Both the position numbers and the translations under genes were made by a program. A stretch of DNA of 64,000 nt from Dryococelus australis (Eukaryota; Arthropoda; Insecta; Phasmatodea; Phasmatidae): positions 78,865,895-78,929,894 of the forward strand of contig CM056995.1 of NCBI GenBank assembly GCA_029891345.1, read 5' to 3'. The stretch's first letter is position 1, and every line of letters begins with the position of its first letter. The notes below the pieces were generated by a model. That model saw only the letters and a program-made list of their open reading frames with translations. It searched no databases and was not told where the DNA came from. Positions 37,387 through 50,359 of this stretch are shown here, one piece after another.

Positions 37387-39000
37387 GAATGCAACCTCAG
37401 TGACACACACACACAGCCAGCCCCAGTTTGTCCCGCTCACGAGCACAGTAAGAATTTTCACACAAGGTAATATCCATCCATTTATTAAACATGACACGAA
37501 CACTACAGCCTGCAGGCTACACATTACACACATATCCACAATGACTGTTACATTTTCGTGATCCTACAGTCATGATACAATCAACATAGTTTTTTTAATA
37601 ACATTTTCCTACAAAAAAAAAAAAAAAAAAAAAAAAAACAAATGAATATGTTTCAAAGACAGTTAATGCACAGAAAATTCATAACATTTTTACAGAGTAA
37701 TCCGAACGAAAAACAGTACATTCTATTACATACTAAATATAAAATCTGTTCAGTTTAGAATATACTCCACAAAAGCAATATAGCATTTTTCTTATTTATA
37801 TTAATCAAAGGCCACTCTTGTATTGCAAATATATTTTAAATTATTAGTCATGAATGCAAAGAAAAAATATTTTCAACAAAAAAAATTGTACCAATCCGAA
37901 AAAAAAAAGTTATAGACTTCATTGTATATTCCAGATTAGCAGTTTTCCATTTCCTTTGCTGAAAAGATTTATTATTCAAAATAATGTTTCAATTATTACA
38001 TCATAATCCACCTGTAATGTAAATGGAAAAAAATAAAATCCAATAAAATGGTTGGAAAATTGTCAATATTATTATTTTGTTCCCTGCAACTTTGATTATT
38101 ACACAAGTTTTAATTATAATGTTGGTATTTGCATGTATATTTAAATATCTTTGATGTGAATCAAAATACGATCTACCGAAATTCTACGAAATTATTTTAT
38201 AATAATTACAAAGTACAATGTATTCAGCTCACTCCAGAACACTAATGAATCCAGAGATTGTCTTCAAATTGTAACAATTTTTCTTGTATGGTATTTGCAT
38301 ATGCATTACACAAGTCTTTGGTCTATTGACAAGGAGAATACTAACTTTGTCCTAGCCGAGCTCCGTTTAATTCAAAATTACGACAATGCAGTTACGACTG
38401 TTTGTTGGAGTGGAACTTACGTAAGGAAACTTGTAGAAGCTGGGTAAGGAGGAGTCTGATTTCAACCCTGGAACGAGATGGCACGACGGTGAGATAGCTC
38501 CACCAGGATAACTACCATTTTCAGAGGACTGGACAGGATGTCAGCCAGATGTAGCAGAGGCACATCGACATGGGAGCACACTTTTACCGAGTTGGAGGAG
38601 ACGACCCCATTATAATATGTTGATTGCTCTCAGCCTTCTATGTCGATTGCAAGGTTGGCCTTTGCTATATTCTCCTTGCTGAGCAAGTTGGGCTTAAAGC
38701 TTATTATTTCTCCAGTGCCAATATAAAGTAAAGGCAATGGATTTGGTTTTAATCACATGGCAAATATTCTGAGTTCTTAAAGACAATTTCATGTTATATT
38801 TCTGAAGTCCAGAGGGTCTAAACATTTTATTTGAGGAATAAATCAAGTGCTAGCATTGTGAGCTAACCAAGTATTAAAACTGAGAATTTTAATATTGTGC
38901 AGTAATAATGCTCAAATCCATTAGTTTCGTTCTGCTGTGCTTTTCATATGATGAAGACAAAGAGATTAGTTGCATTCACAAACTTAAATTCTGTCTCATC
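37387..39000. other. no gene seen; 26-bp A run
   Basis: AT-rich with an uninterrupted run of 26 A at 37613-37638. No gene recognised. Confidence 0.4.
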
Positions 39001-39010
39001 ATATCACTGA

Positions 39011-40259
39011 CAGGAGTTTGTAAATATTCTTATGAATATTCTGGTGCAGATAGTCGATGAGGGGAAGCAGGTGGATGCCTACTTCATAGATTTTGAGAAG
39101 GCATTTGATAAGCCATGGGACATTGATGAGGAAAGTGGAGGGGCTGATACAGGACAGGAGGGTAGTGGAATGGACAAGGGACTTCCTGAGGGGGAAAAGG
39201 CAGAGGGCGAAAGTGGGAGAGGCAATATCAGAGAAAGGGGATGTTACGTCTGGGGTACCACAAGGAAGCATGCTGGGTCCTTTGTTATTTACCATAATTG
39301 CAAATGACATGGGTTTGGGAATTTGGGGGAAAATAAGATTGTTTGCAGACGACTGTGTTGTGTAAGCAGAAAAGGTGCGGGGGGGGGGGGGGATTTCAGG
39401 TGGACATTGACAAGATATGATTGTGGACCAGGGAAAATAAAATGAAGATAAATGTAAGAAAAACTAAGGTAGTGAGGTTTACAAGGAAGAATGTGATAAG
39501 CAGGGACATGTACAGATGGTAGGGACAAGCGATAGAAGAAAAAGCAGCAGAATCTGATTATAAGTATCAAGGAATTGTACTGCAGGGAGACCTCAGATGG
39601 AAAAAACCGGTAGAGAGGGTGGTTGTAAAGGGAAGAAGGGCTCTGGGTATGTTGGTAAGGCTGCTGAAGGAGTCAGCTGTGAGGTGAAAGAGTATGCATA
39701 TGGCACAGCCAGTGTTAGAATATGCTGCAGCAGTATGGGGGCTGTACGTGGAGGGGGAGGTGCGAGAGCTGGAAATGTGCAGAGAAGGGCAGCAAGATGG
39801 GTGAAGAGGGTAGGTGGAGAAGGCAGGGGCAGGATGATGAAGGGAACTATAGGTCATAAGAGATGATGAAAGAGATGGGGTGGAGCTCATTGAAGGACAG
39901 GAGAAAAGTTAAATGGCTAGTCTGGATGTACAGGATGATAAATGAAGAGGGAGAATGGGGAAGGCTACACTGCAGGCTGGGGAAGGCTACACTGCAAGCT
40001 ACGTAAGGGGGTATTTAGAGGAAGAGGAAACAACAGTGAGAAGTTTCAGAGGGTGTGGAGGAGAACAGAGCGGGGTAGGTCGTCAATGCTTGTGAGGTAT
40101 GCGAGGGAGTGGAATGTATTGTGGGAGGATTTGGTATCTGTGAGGGGGGGTTGGTAAGTTCAGGAAGGAAGTAGAAGATGAGTTGGTTGGGTGAAGGAGA
40201 GGTGGGAGAGCTCGCCACTGGGCGGTAGCCTAATTGCGAGTGTATGTATTATTATTATT
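39011..40259 (+). pseudogene. second LINE RT remnant with (ATT)n tail
   Basis: 5'-truncated non-LTR retrotransposon ORF2, GC-rich and G-rich compared with its surroundings. Frame 39032-39307 begins with VDAYFIDFEKAFDK, the first RT palm motif. After a frame change, 39093-39365 has VTSGVPQGSMLGPLLFTI and LFADDCVV, so the FADD box is intact. The C-terminal region (39530-39800) holds LRWKKPVERVV, LEYAAAVWG and QRRAARWV in three frames. The copy ends in TATTATTATTATT at 40246-40259, the microsatellite-type 3' tail common in CR1/L2/Jockey-like LINEs. At least three frameshifts; inactive. Confidence 0.85.
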
Positions 40260-41155
40260 TGAAAGTGAAAGTGTTGGTAAGTGTATGTTTCATCTTGCAA
40301 TCTTTATCTAATTAAATACATTGAAGTGATTTTTATGTTTGATTTTTTGCCTGGATTTAAGTGTCTCCTAGTGCTAGTTCTTGTAAAAGTTATTGCATAT
40401 CTTATCTTGATACCTATGCTACAACGAAGCAATTAAGTGTGTCAAATCAAGGTTTCTACAATTTGGTTCAATTTTGAGAACTATGTTAGTATTTCTGTCT
40501 GGAGACTCACTACAAATAATTGGCTCAAAGGTATGGTGAATGTTATACCAGCCAGGTGCTGCTTTGTCATATAAGGTTTTACCAAAGGTCTTAATTCTCT
40601 TTCTACACTTACTGTTTAGTTGACTTCTAAAAATTTTTATTCCAATTTTATTAGGCCTATTATTATTTTACCAACACCAAAGAAACTGCATTTTATTCAC
40701 CAGAAAACAAACTCACATTTATTTATATGAATGGAGCTGAAAGTATCTATCAAGACATTATTAGTTATTTATTTACACAGAATGGCAGCCAAGGGTAAAA
40801 ACTATTTATTCATCTGTAAATACTGTTACTGAAGACCTACTACTAATATACTACTGCTACGAAATATTACAGATGGCATCCCATCATGGTGGCAACAAAA
40901 CTGAAATGTGTCGTAAATTAAAATATTATTATTCCAGCTATTAAGAATAAGGGAAAAAAATATGTTAAGTGTAGAGAAAAGAGAGTTTGGATACGACAAA
41001 GAGTTTTACACATTGTTACTGAAGTCTTGTTGCCGTAGAGAAAGTACATGAAAATATGAAAAGCAAATGCATGGCACTTTTATGAAAGTTTTTCATATCC
41101 ATTACGCGATAAGAAATTACATTTTTCCTATCGTTCCGACCTTGAAAGTAAATGA
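40260..41155. other. no gene seen
   Basis: AT-rich. Sequence with a GGTGGCAAC block near 40888 could be a primer-binding site for the gag-like ORF that follows, but no LTR was found. Confidence 0.35.
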
Positions 41156-41762
41156 ATGGCCAGAGAACCGTATTTTATGAGAAGTTTGTTGCCTGTATTA
41201 AAGAATAATGTGGCACGCTACATGTTCGGATCAAATTCAGAAATTTTAAGCCTAGAAGGTATACCAATTGTAAGCGCTACGTCTAGTATTGCTGGAGATC
41301 CTTACAGAGATAGTGAAGAGGTCATGTAAGCCGTACTTAACAGAAACGTCACTGCTAATGTCACAGAAGGGTCAGTCGGGGAAAAAGAAAAACCAGATCC
41401 TAGTATTAACTTGGCTGCGTTACTCGAAGCATTTGCTGGGTTTTAAGTGGTAAATTCTATGCTCAGTGCTGATTTGGGTACGAAAATGTATGCTAGGTTT
41501 GACGAGCAAAACAATAAATTAACTAATTTAGAACAGCACATTGTACATGTAGATCATAGAATGTCTGCTTCGAACGAGCAGGTTAATGGAACAGTAACTT
41601 CCTTAACATACTAGAAAACACAGTGACAGTTTTGAAAGAAAATCCAAATTAAGTGTAGGAGTGTCTGCTTTGAACGAGCATGTTAATGGAACAGTAACTT
41701 CCTTAACATACTAGAAAACACAGTGACAGTTTTGAAAGAAAATCCAAATTAAGTGTAGGAGT
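41156..41762 (+). pseudogene. gag-like coiled-coil ORF, two in-frame stops
   Basis: From the ATG at 41156 one frame runs MAREPYFMRSLLPVLKNN and onward for about 57 codons to a TAA. It then continues in the same frame through LAALLEAFAGF to another TAA and through KMYARFDEQNNKLTNLEQHI to about 41610. The last part has heptad-like spacing of Leu and Asn/Gln, as in the N-terminal coiled coil of some insect gypsy Gag proteins. It has no zinc knuckle and no pol after it. The open reading is broken by a 100-bp tandem duplication at 41563-41762. Not matched to a named family. Confidence 0.35.
41563..41762. repeat. 100-bp tandem duplication
   Basis: Two consecutive 100-bp copies (41563-41662 and 41663-41762), nearly identical, starting GTCTGCTT and ending AAGTGTAGGA. 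The second differs at only a few positions, so the duplication is recent relative to the decay of the host ORF. Confidence 0.9.
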
Positions 41763-44700
41763 ATTAAACAATCCCCTGACTGTGCCTTTGTCATAAGCAA
41801 ATTTTTATTGTTACTTTTTACAGGAGCTCCTATTTTATTTATATTCTTATGTTGAGGCCTCTTCATAACCTATATATAGTGCAGACTGCCACTTACAGAT
41901 TGCAACAGCTGATTCCAAAGGAGTCCAACATCTCACATTTACACATTCACTTACAACATTTAATTTCTAATACTTATTTGCTGCAAGTATTACTGCAAAT
42001 GATACCTATATACGATAGGGCCTAGTAAAAAAGTTTTACCAACCATATTCCCAAATTCTAGTGACATGTATCAGTTACTCTAGGCCTATAACTGAAATGT
42101 ATGCACTTCAGAACTGATGACATCCAAATTCTTTTTCTACTAGTACACTTTAGCACTTGCTAACTAAATATACAATTTCCGCAGTGTTTTCATGTTATAT
42201 CTGTATGTTAAAATAATTTTAATACAAATGGGATAGATATACTGTTAATGCTGAAAGACAACAGTATTATGACATTTATTAAATCAGGTTGAATAAACAT
42301 TAAGATGCAGATGGATATCTAAAATAAATGAGTAATGAATACTAACAAATGATGCCCTGTTACTCACTAAAACATTAAGAACAGTGAAGAAACTCGAAAA
42401 CAAATGGACACCAAGGAGTCATTGCAGAGCTACAGAATTTGATGTCTGGGTAATACATCCAACAGTAATTGTATGATCAAAAAAATGATCTGCAGCAGAT
42501 CAGGGTGTAAGATTTTCACAGTATTACTAACACAAATGAATGTTTAAACAAATCAGTTCGTGGGGGATAGAATTCCTCCCAACGTTATAAAATAAATAGG
42601 TATATGGAAATGTAATTGTTCATATGAAAATGTTATGACAGTCGAAGCTATAAAGTTTTATAAATCAACAATAGCTGAAAAAATTAATTGTATCCGCAGC
42701 AAACTCCTTACCCGACCATTCAGAATCTACTTCAGCAAACATTAAAATGGTACAAGTACGGTTTTACCTTAACACGTTTGTTTACATTAACATGCACATT
42801 CCACTGCTACCACAAAAATACAACTTAAGCACGAAATCTATTATATAAATTGATGGCACGTAAATAAAGCACATTTGATACAAAATCTGAACAAGTTTCT
42901 GGACAACTCAAAAGTCACAGACGGTAATACATATATGCGTAATCGGATATTTGACAACACTTTACCCACCGTCTCAGCTTATTTACGACATTTTTTAATG
43001 CTGACAAAAACAATCACAAACTGATTTATTTCACATATTGAACCCACCAACTGACATTTCGAATACGGTAAAGTTCTGTCACATCTTAAAAACAAAATAT
43101 TTTACTTAGGATCAAATAAATTTGTTGGACCTAAAAAAAAAAAAAAAAACCGAAGATAAAAAACAAATTAGAATAATGTATAACAAAAGTAAATATTTTG
43201 TTGATATAAGTATTAAGTATAAAAATTCATTAATTTTTTTAAATTGAATATTTGAGTTAGAAAACATCGCTGTTTTTACATTTTTCCATAACACGTAAAA
43301 TAAAGTCTAAAAACTAAAACAAAAAATAGAAATAATCATCAAAATATCCACGAAAGAGTTGTTGAAAATCCTTACTCATCAGATAACTATAACATTTGAC
43401 TTTATATCCTTTCATTTGACATAACTAAAATAAAATACAATAAATATATGACGCCAACCATGTCCTCTCCATAGACCGTTAGTCCATTGCACATTTCTTC
43501 ACTCATTCCCTTTAGCAGCACACATCCACACTCTACGAGTGACAAGCCTAGAACACCGATGTGTTTTGGGCCACTCATGAAGTGCGATGCAGTGCAAGTA
43601 GTGCAGCGCATGGCCAGAGTAACCAAGTACTCTGCAATTCGGAAGGATATGCAAGGCTGCAATAGAGCCTAAGATAGTAACAAGGTTTTTAACACAAGTG
43701 CCGTTTGATACCGAATCAAATGGAGATTAGAGATGTTCTAAAAGGCAGCCCTTTAGTACATTAATATTTTTAATTGCTTCTCTGTTCATGTACGTTTTGA
43801 TTCATCCCACATGTTTTGTGTTCATCCCGCCCCACGCCCGTTTGAAAGTGTCTATGTGTATTATTATTAGAGCTGAATATTTTGTATGTTGATAAATTGG
43901 AAGAGTAGAGTGTTCCAAAGAGTTTGTATTCAACATAGGTCGAGAAGTAGTCGCATGTGAATTGCCTGCCAGTCAACACCAGCCAGCATGTCACATGGGC
44001 AAGGTAGTCATTATTCAGCATCCAAAGGGGTCAGTTGTGTTGCGTGTTACCGCTCCTCACATTGCCGAGCCCGGGCAGTACTCAAACTTTGTTTTACCGA
44101 CCATTTTAGTATTAAATAGTTAAGTCTTTTTCGTAACCTCGTTTTGTTCAGTCGCCTAGGACACCGCTCCTCACCTTCTCCAGTGCTTGAATCGCTTGGG
44201 GTAACTTAAGTTTTTCCTTTAATCAGTATCATACCCTTCACAGCTTTTTACAGTGCTACCCTCGTCGACAGGTTAAGCCCGACAGCAATGTAAAGTTACA
44301 CCCCAGAGGAGTGTTGTAGTTAAATACTAAGTAAAAGCCACAGTGATTAAACTTGCATCCTTTTATTCCGGTTTGCTTTCAAGCACTTAAGGGCACAAGC
44401 TCTCACCTTTTCCCGCCATGTGTATCTAGTTTTCATACAAGTGTTCTTTTGTGTTTCAAATGTTTTTAATATAGTTTATTTTTTACTGTCATTATTTTAT
44501 GTGTGTGATTTGCCCAAATAGGCATTAGCACACATAGGTTATTAAATTCATTCAGAGGAGTACTGCAAAATCAGAGGAGAGTTATGCCATGGTTCTTGGC
44601 TGAACAACCCTGAGGATAATGAGGATCTGCTCTGCCAAACTTCATGGCATTGTTACTACAGTGCATGGTGCCCTGGGTTTCATCAACATATTCCAACATC

Positions 44701-47275
44701 CTATAACCTCAAACCTTACCACACTTAAAATCTCCTATTTACTCATCCTCGCAAAGACAAACGCCATCAAAAAGGCCCCCCAAATCTGTGGCCTAACTCT
44801 CCAGATACACCGAACCTGCACCCAAAAACCCTGCCAAATTTCCAAAAATTGAATATCCCAAAATTTTTACTGTAAGAAAATTTTCCCACATTATTCCTAC
44901 CTACCTGCAATGGTGGAACATCAGCGACATTACAGGGAGTCATAATGGGATTTGGACACCTTCCAGATGCCTCCAGGGTGCCAGGAAATGCACCATATGG
45001 TTCAGTAGATAAAGCACACAGAAAGCAACAAGTCGGCACCATTGTACCAGCAAGGATGGAACATGTGCAGGAGAATGGTCATCTTGCGGTGGAAGAGTGA
45101 CATCAGACCCACCCTGCAACCTCGCCAGCGCAGGAGTAAACATGAGAGCACTGCCCCCTTCAACCACCACCATGCCAAACAGCTGGATGAAGTGTCGATT
45201 GCCACGAACGTGGGTCACGTAAGTGCCTGCCCTACTCCCTCAAACTCATATGCCAGCCGGTTGTTGCCCCATACAATGCGCGAAGAGAGTTCTACCATGG
45301 AGAGTCGAAGGCACACCCTCCTCTTCAATGCTGTGCATCTACGAATCGTGCAGCTGTGCCACACACATCGACATGTTCGTAAACATGGCTGGCCGGATAC
45401 GAGAGTGTGCTCCAGTGCTCTTGCAGCCTCATTGCTTGTACCCAATGTCGCATGAGTCCACAGTAAAATAGGAGCCGGCACATACTGCGTACCCCCTCCC
45501 AGAAGTCAGTTTGCCCACAGCACCAAATTTCCACACAAAGCAGCACAAAACAAATTATCAGGAAAATCTACCAGGATTTGTTAATGGGATCATAGCCCCA
45601 TTTCGAAGAATGTAAACAAAAGGAAAGCCAAAGGTAAGGAACCCATCCAGAACAGCAGGATAAGTCATGCAACGAGACAGTGCTGTAACTTGCAGCGAGT
45701 GAGAGGTCAGATACTCAGGGAGCGCAGCATGCGGAAGTAGAGTGCAAGGCCAAGGATGTTGGTAGCACCACGATGTCACCTGCCAAAGATGCACCCCTGA
45801 CATCTGACAGCCATCCAATGCAGAGAGAGGAGTTTTCCCAACAAATGCCAACCTTTCCACAAATACTTCTACCACTCCAGCAGATAAATTCATACCTACA
45901 TCAATTCTCTGTCTATCCTAACCAACAAATATATTCGCAAGTATTACAGCATATTTTCCCAGCACCTTTTCCAATACCTAGACCACTCACTTCATTTCCT
46001 GCGCACAGCTACGGGATTGACACAGCCTATAGCTTACCAGTGAAGCAGTAACAGCATAGGAAACAGAAGAACAGTCGCCACAAAATATATTCTATTTTTG
46101 TTTTGGTTCCACAAGCAAGAAGATAGTTTCCTGTAGTTAACATCAATGTGCCTAAGGGCTGGTCTTACCATCTCTTGATAAGTGTTGATGGCATCCAAGT
46201 GCCATGAGGTGTGGTACATGGATGGTGGTCCAGGAGCCAGAATAAAAATTAGGAAAAAGTAAAGGTTTGAGGAGTGAAGTGGTAGAGCAGATTCTTCGCA
46301 CTGGGTTGTGTCATCGACGGCCAAAGGCAGCTATCATTCCATTCTGCTACACTCCTCTGATGAATCTTGATAAACTGTGCGTGTATTATGCGGTGGATTA
46401 TTAAGGGTATCCACACTCCTATGCTATGTTACACACTGGAATACTTGTAAACAAAAATACGACAGTTCCACACATGTATACTTTGGCTGGTAATTGTAAG
46501 GGCCCGTAATCTGCAGTGCCTTGGGGTTTACTAGAATAAAAACACCCGATTCACATAGTGATATTTATTAGGTATTGGTTAAACATGCCCCGAAGACAAC
46601 ACTTTATAAAACACAAGCTGGATAACAACCGACGGCAGCAGTAAAATTGTGCAAAGATGGTGCAAAGCCCATGGTTGTTTTAGGTGTGTAATTATGCTTC
46701 CCCAGGTGATGCAAGCAGTGGAAAGGGAAGAGGCGGGGTCCCGGGCAGCTAACGAAACAAGGTTCTGAAGATAATTAAGCTATTGCACGGAACCAAAAAG
46801 TTCGCAACCAACCTCTCTAAGCTCTCGGAAACTATTGACTTTCCAATATGGTATGCTCTCCGGGGTTACTGCCAGAGCACGTCACATGGGACTACTTTCT
46901 CTCACCCCGCACGTTGAAACTATGCTAGACACAACATACCCTTGCAATAACTTGCCGAGAAAATATTCAACACACAATTAACAAACATAAACTCTGCAAA
47001 AAAATGTGTGAGATGATATGTATGTGATGACACATTAATGGGAACAATGGCAAAACACTTGCAAAACACTTAAAATTGACAATATGGCTTTAAAACGTTT
47101 ATTAAGTGTGTCCCTCCTTGCACACATGACAGTTTGTCCCTATTCAAGCCCTTTTTATGTAATAACTTGGAAATAGTAATACCTGCAGTTCTACTTCCTG
47201 TATTCTTGCGCTGATTGCACATGGCCACTGTCCTCCTGTTTGTTGTGGCGTACCTGCACCCCACACTTGCATTTC
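41763..47275. other. no gene seen (5.5 kb)
   Basis: AT-rich to 44000, then more balanced composition. Overlapping open frames on both strands at 44940-45550 (up to 137 codons) have no recognised domain and reflect GC-richer sequence. Part of 45-47 kb may be the decayed 3' half of the minus-strand gypsy element at 47.3-48.3 kb, but no integrase motif was found. Confidence 0.35.
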
Positions 47276-47279
47276 ATCA

Positions 47280-48335
47280 TTGCAGATATTGTTGATGGTT
47301 CCCAAACTGTCTAAGGGCAGAGAGATCGACTCGCATCAGGTTGGCGAATTTATCTTCTAGGTAAATGACAAAATTCGTCTTACCATCTATATGTACCGCT
47401 TCCCAGTGGGTAAACTGTGATGTCGCAGAGACCATGGCATCATTGATAAATGCCATTTTACATGTTTCTGGATCTTAGGCTGGACGATCAAGGAGGAAAA
47501 TAGGTCCTGTGAAAAGGATGCAAATATTACCACCATGTTGTCTGGGAGGCACCAGTGTCTTATTAGAGAGAACGAGTTCAGTTTGGGCATATGGTCGACA
47601 GCCTGTACGGGGTTCTCCTTGATGTCCAATGTCTCAATCTTATAGTTGTAGAAGTTGTAACAGTTATCCCAATTTCCATATCCAATGGCTTATCTAGTGG
47701 GAATTATTAGGGCCACCTTACACCTTGTGAAAAAGTCATGATATGAATATTAATTTCTTTAGACTTTCAACAGAATCACTAACTGATCTATTAACAACAG
47801 TTGCTCGGTGCTAGGGCGGCTGCCGTCGGCATCCACGATGTAGCATAAGAACTGAAGGCTCGCCTTACCGATGTGGCATTTTCGGTTAGCACAGGTCAGT
47901 CTGTCAATGGCCAGTCGTCCCAGTACCAGTGATAGATGCTTGACTTGGTCGTCCCAGGATGCTGGCAAAATGATCACGTAATCGAGGTACGCCAAGGCGA
48001 AGTCCCCGATGTATCTGTCCATCCCTTGGATCACAATTTCCTGGAAAGTTACTGGTGCGCACTTTAGGCCGAACACAATGGCACATAACTGGAAATAACT
48101 GGTCTTGTGATGGTCTCCCGGGTGAACTGGCACCTGCCATTACCTGCTCCTCAGGTCGATGGTGCAGAGCACATTCGCCAGTCCCAGGGTGTTCACTGCG
48201 TCTTTTACATTGATGTGCAGAGGTGGTGCACTCTTTGTGGCCTGGTTGAGGTGCCGGAAATACTCCCAGAACCTCCACTTACCATCTATCTTCGGGGCTA
48301 GGGTGATTGACACATTAAACAAACTCAAATTTCCA
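47280..48335 (-). pseudogene. Ty3/gypsy reverse transcriptase, minus strand
   Basis: A second, unrelated gypsy RT. Reading downward from 48328: KIDGKWRFWEYFRHLNQATK and VLCTIDLRSR (palm, first catalytic Asp), then in the next frame (48133-47759) HPGDHHKTSYFQL, FGLKCAPVTFQ and AYLDYVIILPASW. The last is the Y-x-D-D box with the second Asp changed to Tyr, which would abolish catalysis. IGKASLQFLCYIVDADG is the FLGH..s..G segment. Open text to about 47280 (ASFSQDLFSSL, HIDGKTNFVIYL) fits the connection and the beginning of RNase H. No gag, integrase or LTRs are recognised. Confidence 0.8.
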
Positions 48336-48589
48336 CTCAGCAGCTGCAGTTCCCACTACACTTCCCACACCCCCAGTCCCTACCACAACCCCAACCACAG
48401 ATCTTAATCAAATTTCAGCTGTGTAAACGTTGTGCGGGGGAGCAAAGTGGTGTGGGAGGAGAAATGTTTGGATTGTATTTATGAAGATAGTTTAAGTGAT
48501 TTTTTCAAAGCAAGGCCCTATATGAAAATTAGATATTGTGGGGCGGGTGATCCGGGTCCTGATGAGTAGAAATTTAACAAAACAGGAGT

Positions 48590-48740
48590 GTATTCATTAT
48601 ATATATATATTTGATATTTTTATATATGTAATACTTCATATTTTACATTTGTAATTTTTTTTTAATTATATTATTTTTTTAATAAATTTTATTTATTTAC
48701 AATAAATTGTTTTTTTTTTTTTTTATATATTTATTTTACA
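48590..48740. other. AT-rich low-complexity boundary
   Basis: About 150 bp of almost pure A/T, including (TA)n and T runs. It separates the repeat-dominated left part from the ORF-dense viral block on the right and may mark the integration boundary, though no duplication or inverted repeat is visible. Confidence 0.5.
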
Positions 48741-48753
48741 TTACCTTCAGGAA

Positions 48754-50143
48754 TCATCCATCTCTTTGAAGTTGAATAAAGTGTTTAAACTCATTCAACC
48801 AAACTGAATTTAAGGAAATGTTTGTAGAACAAAATAAAGTGTGCATTTTATTGGAATGGTCAACCCCATTGTAAAAAAAACTTGTCAAGTGAGATTCGAA
48901 ATAACAAGAATGTTCGTATATTTTGGCCCCTATCTTTTTCTCCAATCTTTTTTATCTGAGCTTGTAAAACACGATTGCAAATCGCATTCATGATTAGTGA
49001 ACTTGAAGAAGGGATTATTTGCCTGTTATATCTGATTTATGGTAACGTGAATACATTGAAAGTCACTTACATTTGGTATAGTGTGTGTTCGATTACTCTT
49101 CATTGAAAATGCCAAATTATGAGCTGGTCGTTTGACAAAATCTCTTATGCCGCACGATGTAGCATTTTTTGTTTTTACAGAAGCTATTAACTCAGTCTTC
49201 ATATTTCCTGCATAAATATCGAACAAGAGTAAGAATACACTTCTCCAGCTAGCGGCTTATTCTTCTGCAGCAAGAGGGGAAAATGTCGGTCTGAAAAACA
49301 GAGTATCAAAGTTTCCCATTTTAGGTACAAAGTATACATTGGCTAAATTGTATGCACTATTGTACTCTTTAAACTGGTTGTATATGTAGTCTCCCAATTG
49401 GAGTAGGCAATCAACTAAATAAAAAAAATCTCAGCGGTGATGTAAAGTATTTGTTTAAAGTTCGAGCATTAGGCGGTATTTAGACTTTGACCGATCCTCG
49501 AATAGAGTTGCGATTACAATCGTATTAAACACTTTGTATAATTTGAATTTCGAAAATAGAGGAGTGCTGTCCTGGTTCCTCGTCATTCCCGTCGAATGAT
49601 ATCCATGTTCCATTGTGGGTTTCTTGAAATCATAAATTAGGTACCAGCTATGCCATGACTCATTAATAGCATTTCTGTACTTGCACATAAGCGAAAGTGA
49701 TGTTGATCTTCACTTCCGTTTTCTTCTGAAAAGGCAACACAATTCATTTTTTATAACCAGGTATATAAAGAGTTGCTGTTCCTTTGAGGTTCTTATTGTG
49801 AAAGTAGCAGTTGTTGTAACAAGATTAGTTTATATTTCGAGTTAATTTCAAAAGTGCGAGAGGACGACAGTTGTTTGGCGTATAGATAGTCTTCGAGTGT
49901 ATTGTTTGTGAACTTGGCCCGAAAATCTTTAAACTTTAATGGAATGTAAGAATTGTTATTAAAATAGGTATAAAATTCCTCTTCAAAATCTTTGACAGAA
50001 TCTTTGTCATCGTCATTTTTGCGAGTGTAAATGCATTCCAAGAGACATTTGCCAAAATATGTGTAAAACCTTTTTAATTCGTCCAAAGTTTGCAGTTCTG
50101 GGTCGTTGTACATATTTTTTAATATTTCAAATACTCTGGTCAT
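48754..50143 (-). pseudogene. unrecognised viral gene, divergent to polymerase
   Basis: Four successive minus-strand open pieces: 50143-49793 (116 aa from an ATG), 49688-49455, 49390-49026 and 48945-48754. Together they behave like one interrupted gene of about 460 codons. The first piece is rich in Asp/Glu/Lys with the patch RKNDDDKDSVKDFEEEF. The third contains YFVPKMGNFDTLFFRP and VKRPAHNLAFSMKSN and ends shortly after. Composition and lack of low-complexity filler suggest real coding sequence. It is divergently placed 217 bp from the polymerase start, so the gap could hold two promoters. I do not recognise the family. Confidence 0.45.
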
Positions 50144-50359
50144 TGTAAAACTCAGTTTGTTTAGACATGACTAAAAGCTCTTATGTAACAAAAAATGTTA
50201 GCCCTCCACATTAATTAAATCCACAAAATAAAATATTTATATTGAGGTCTTCCATCTACAACAATCAGATAAATGTGGTGGGCATCGATGTCAAAACGTT
50301 GAAGAGGCATCAAGAAATCTTGTCTACCCCCTCTAAATAACTTTGTAGTAGCTGAAAAC

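Noticed and set aside
43402..43662. 86-codon minus ORF
   Set aside because: No recognisable domain, surrounded by AT-rich noncoding sequence; treated as chance.
44940..45550. Several overlapping ORFs up to 137 codons
   Set aside because: Open on both strands over the same bases, a result of GC-richer sequence; no motif on either strand.
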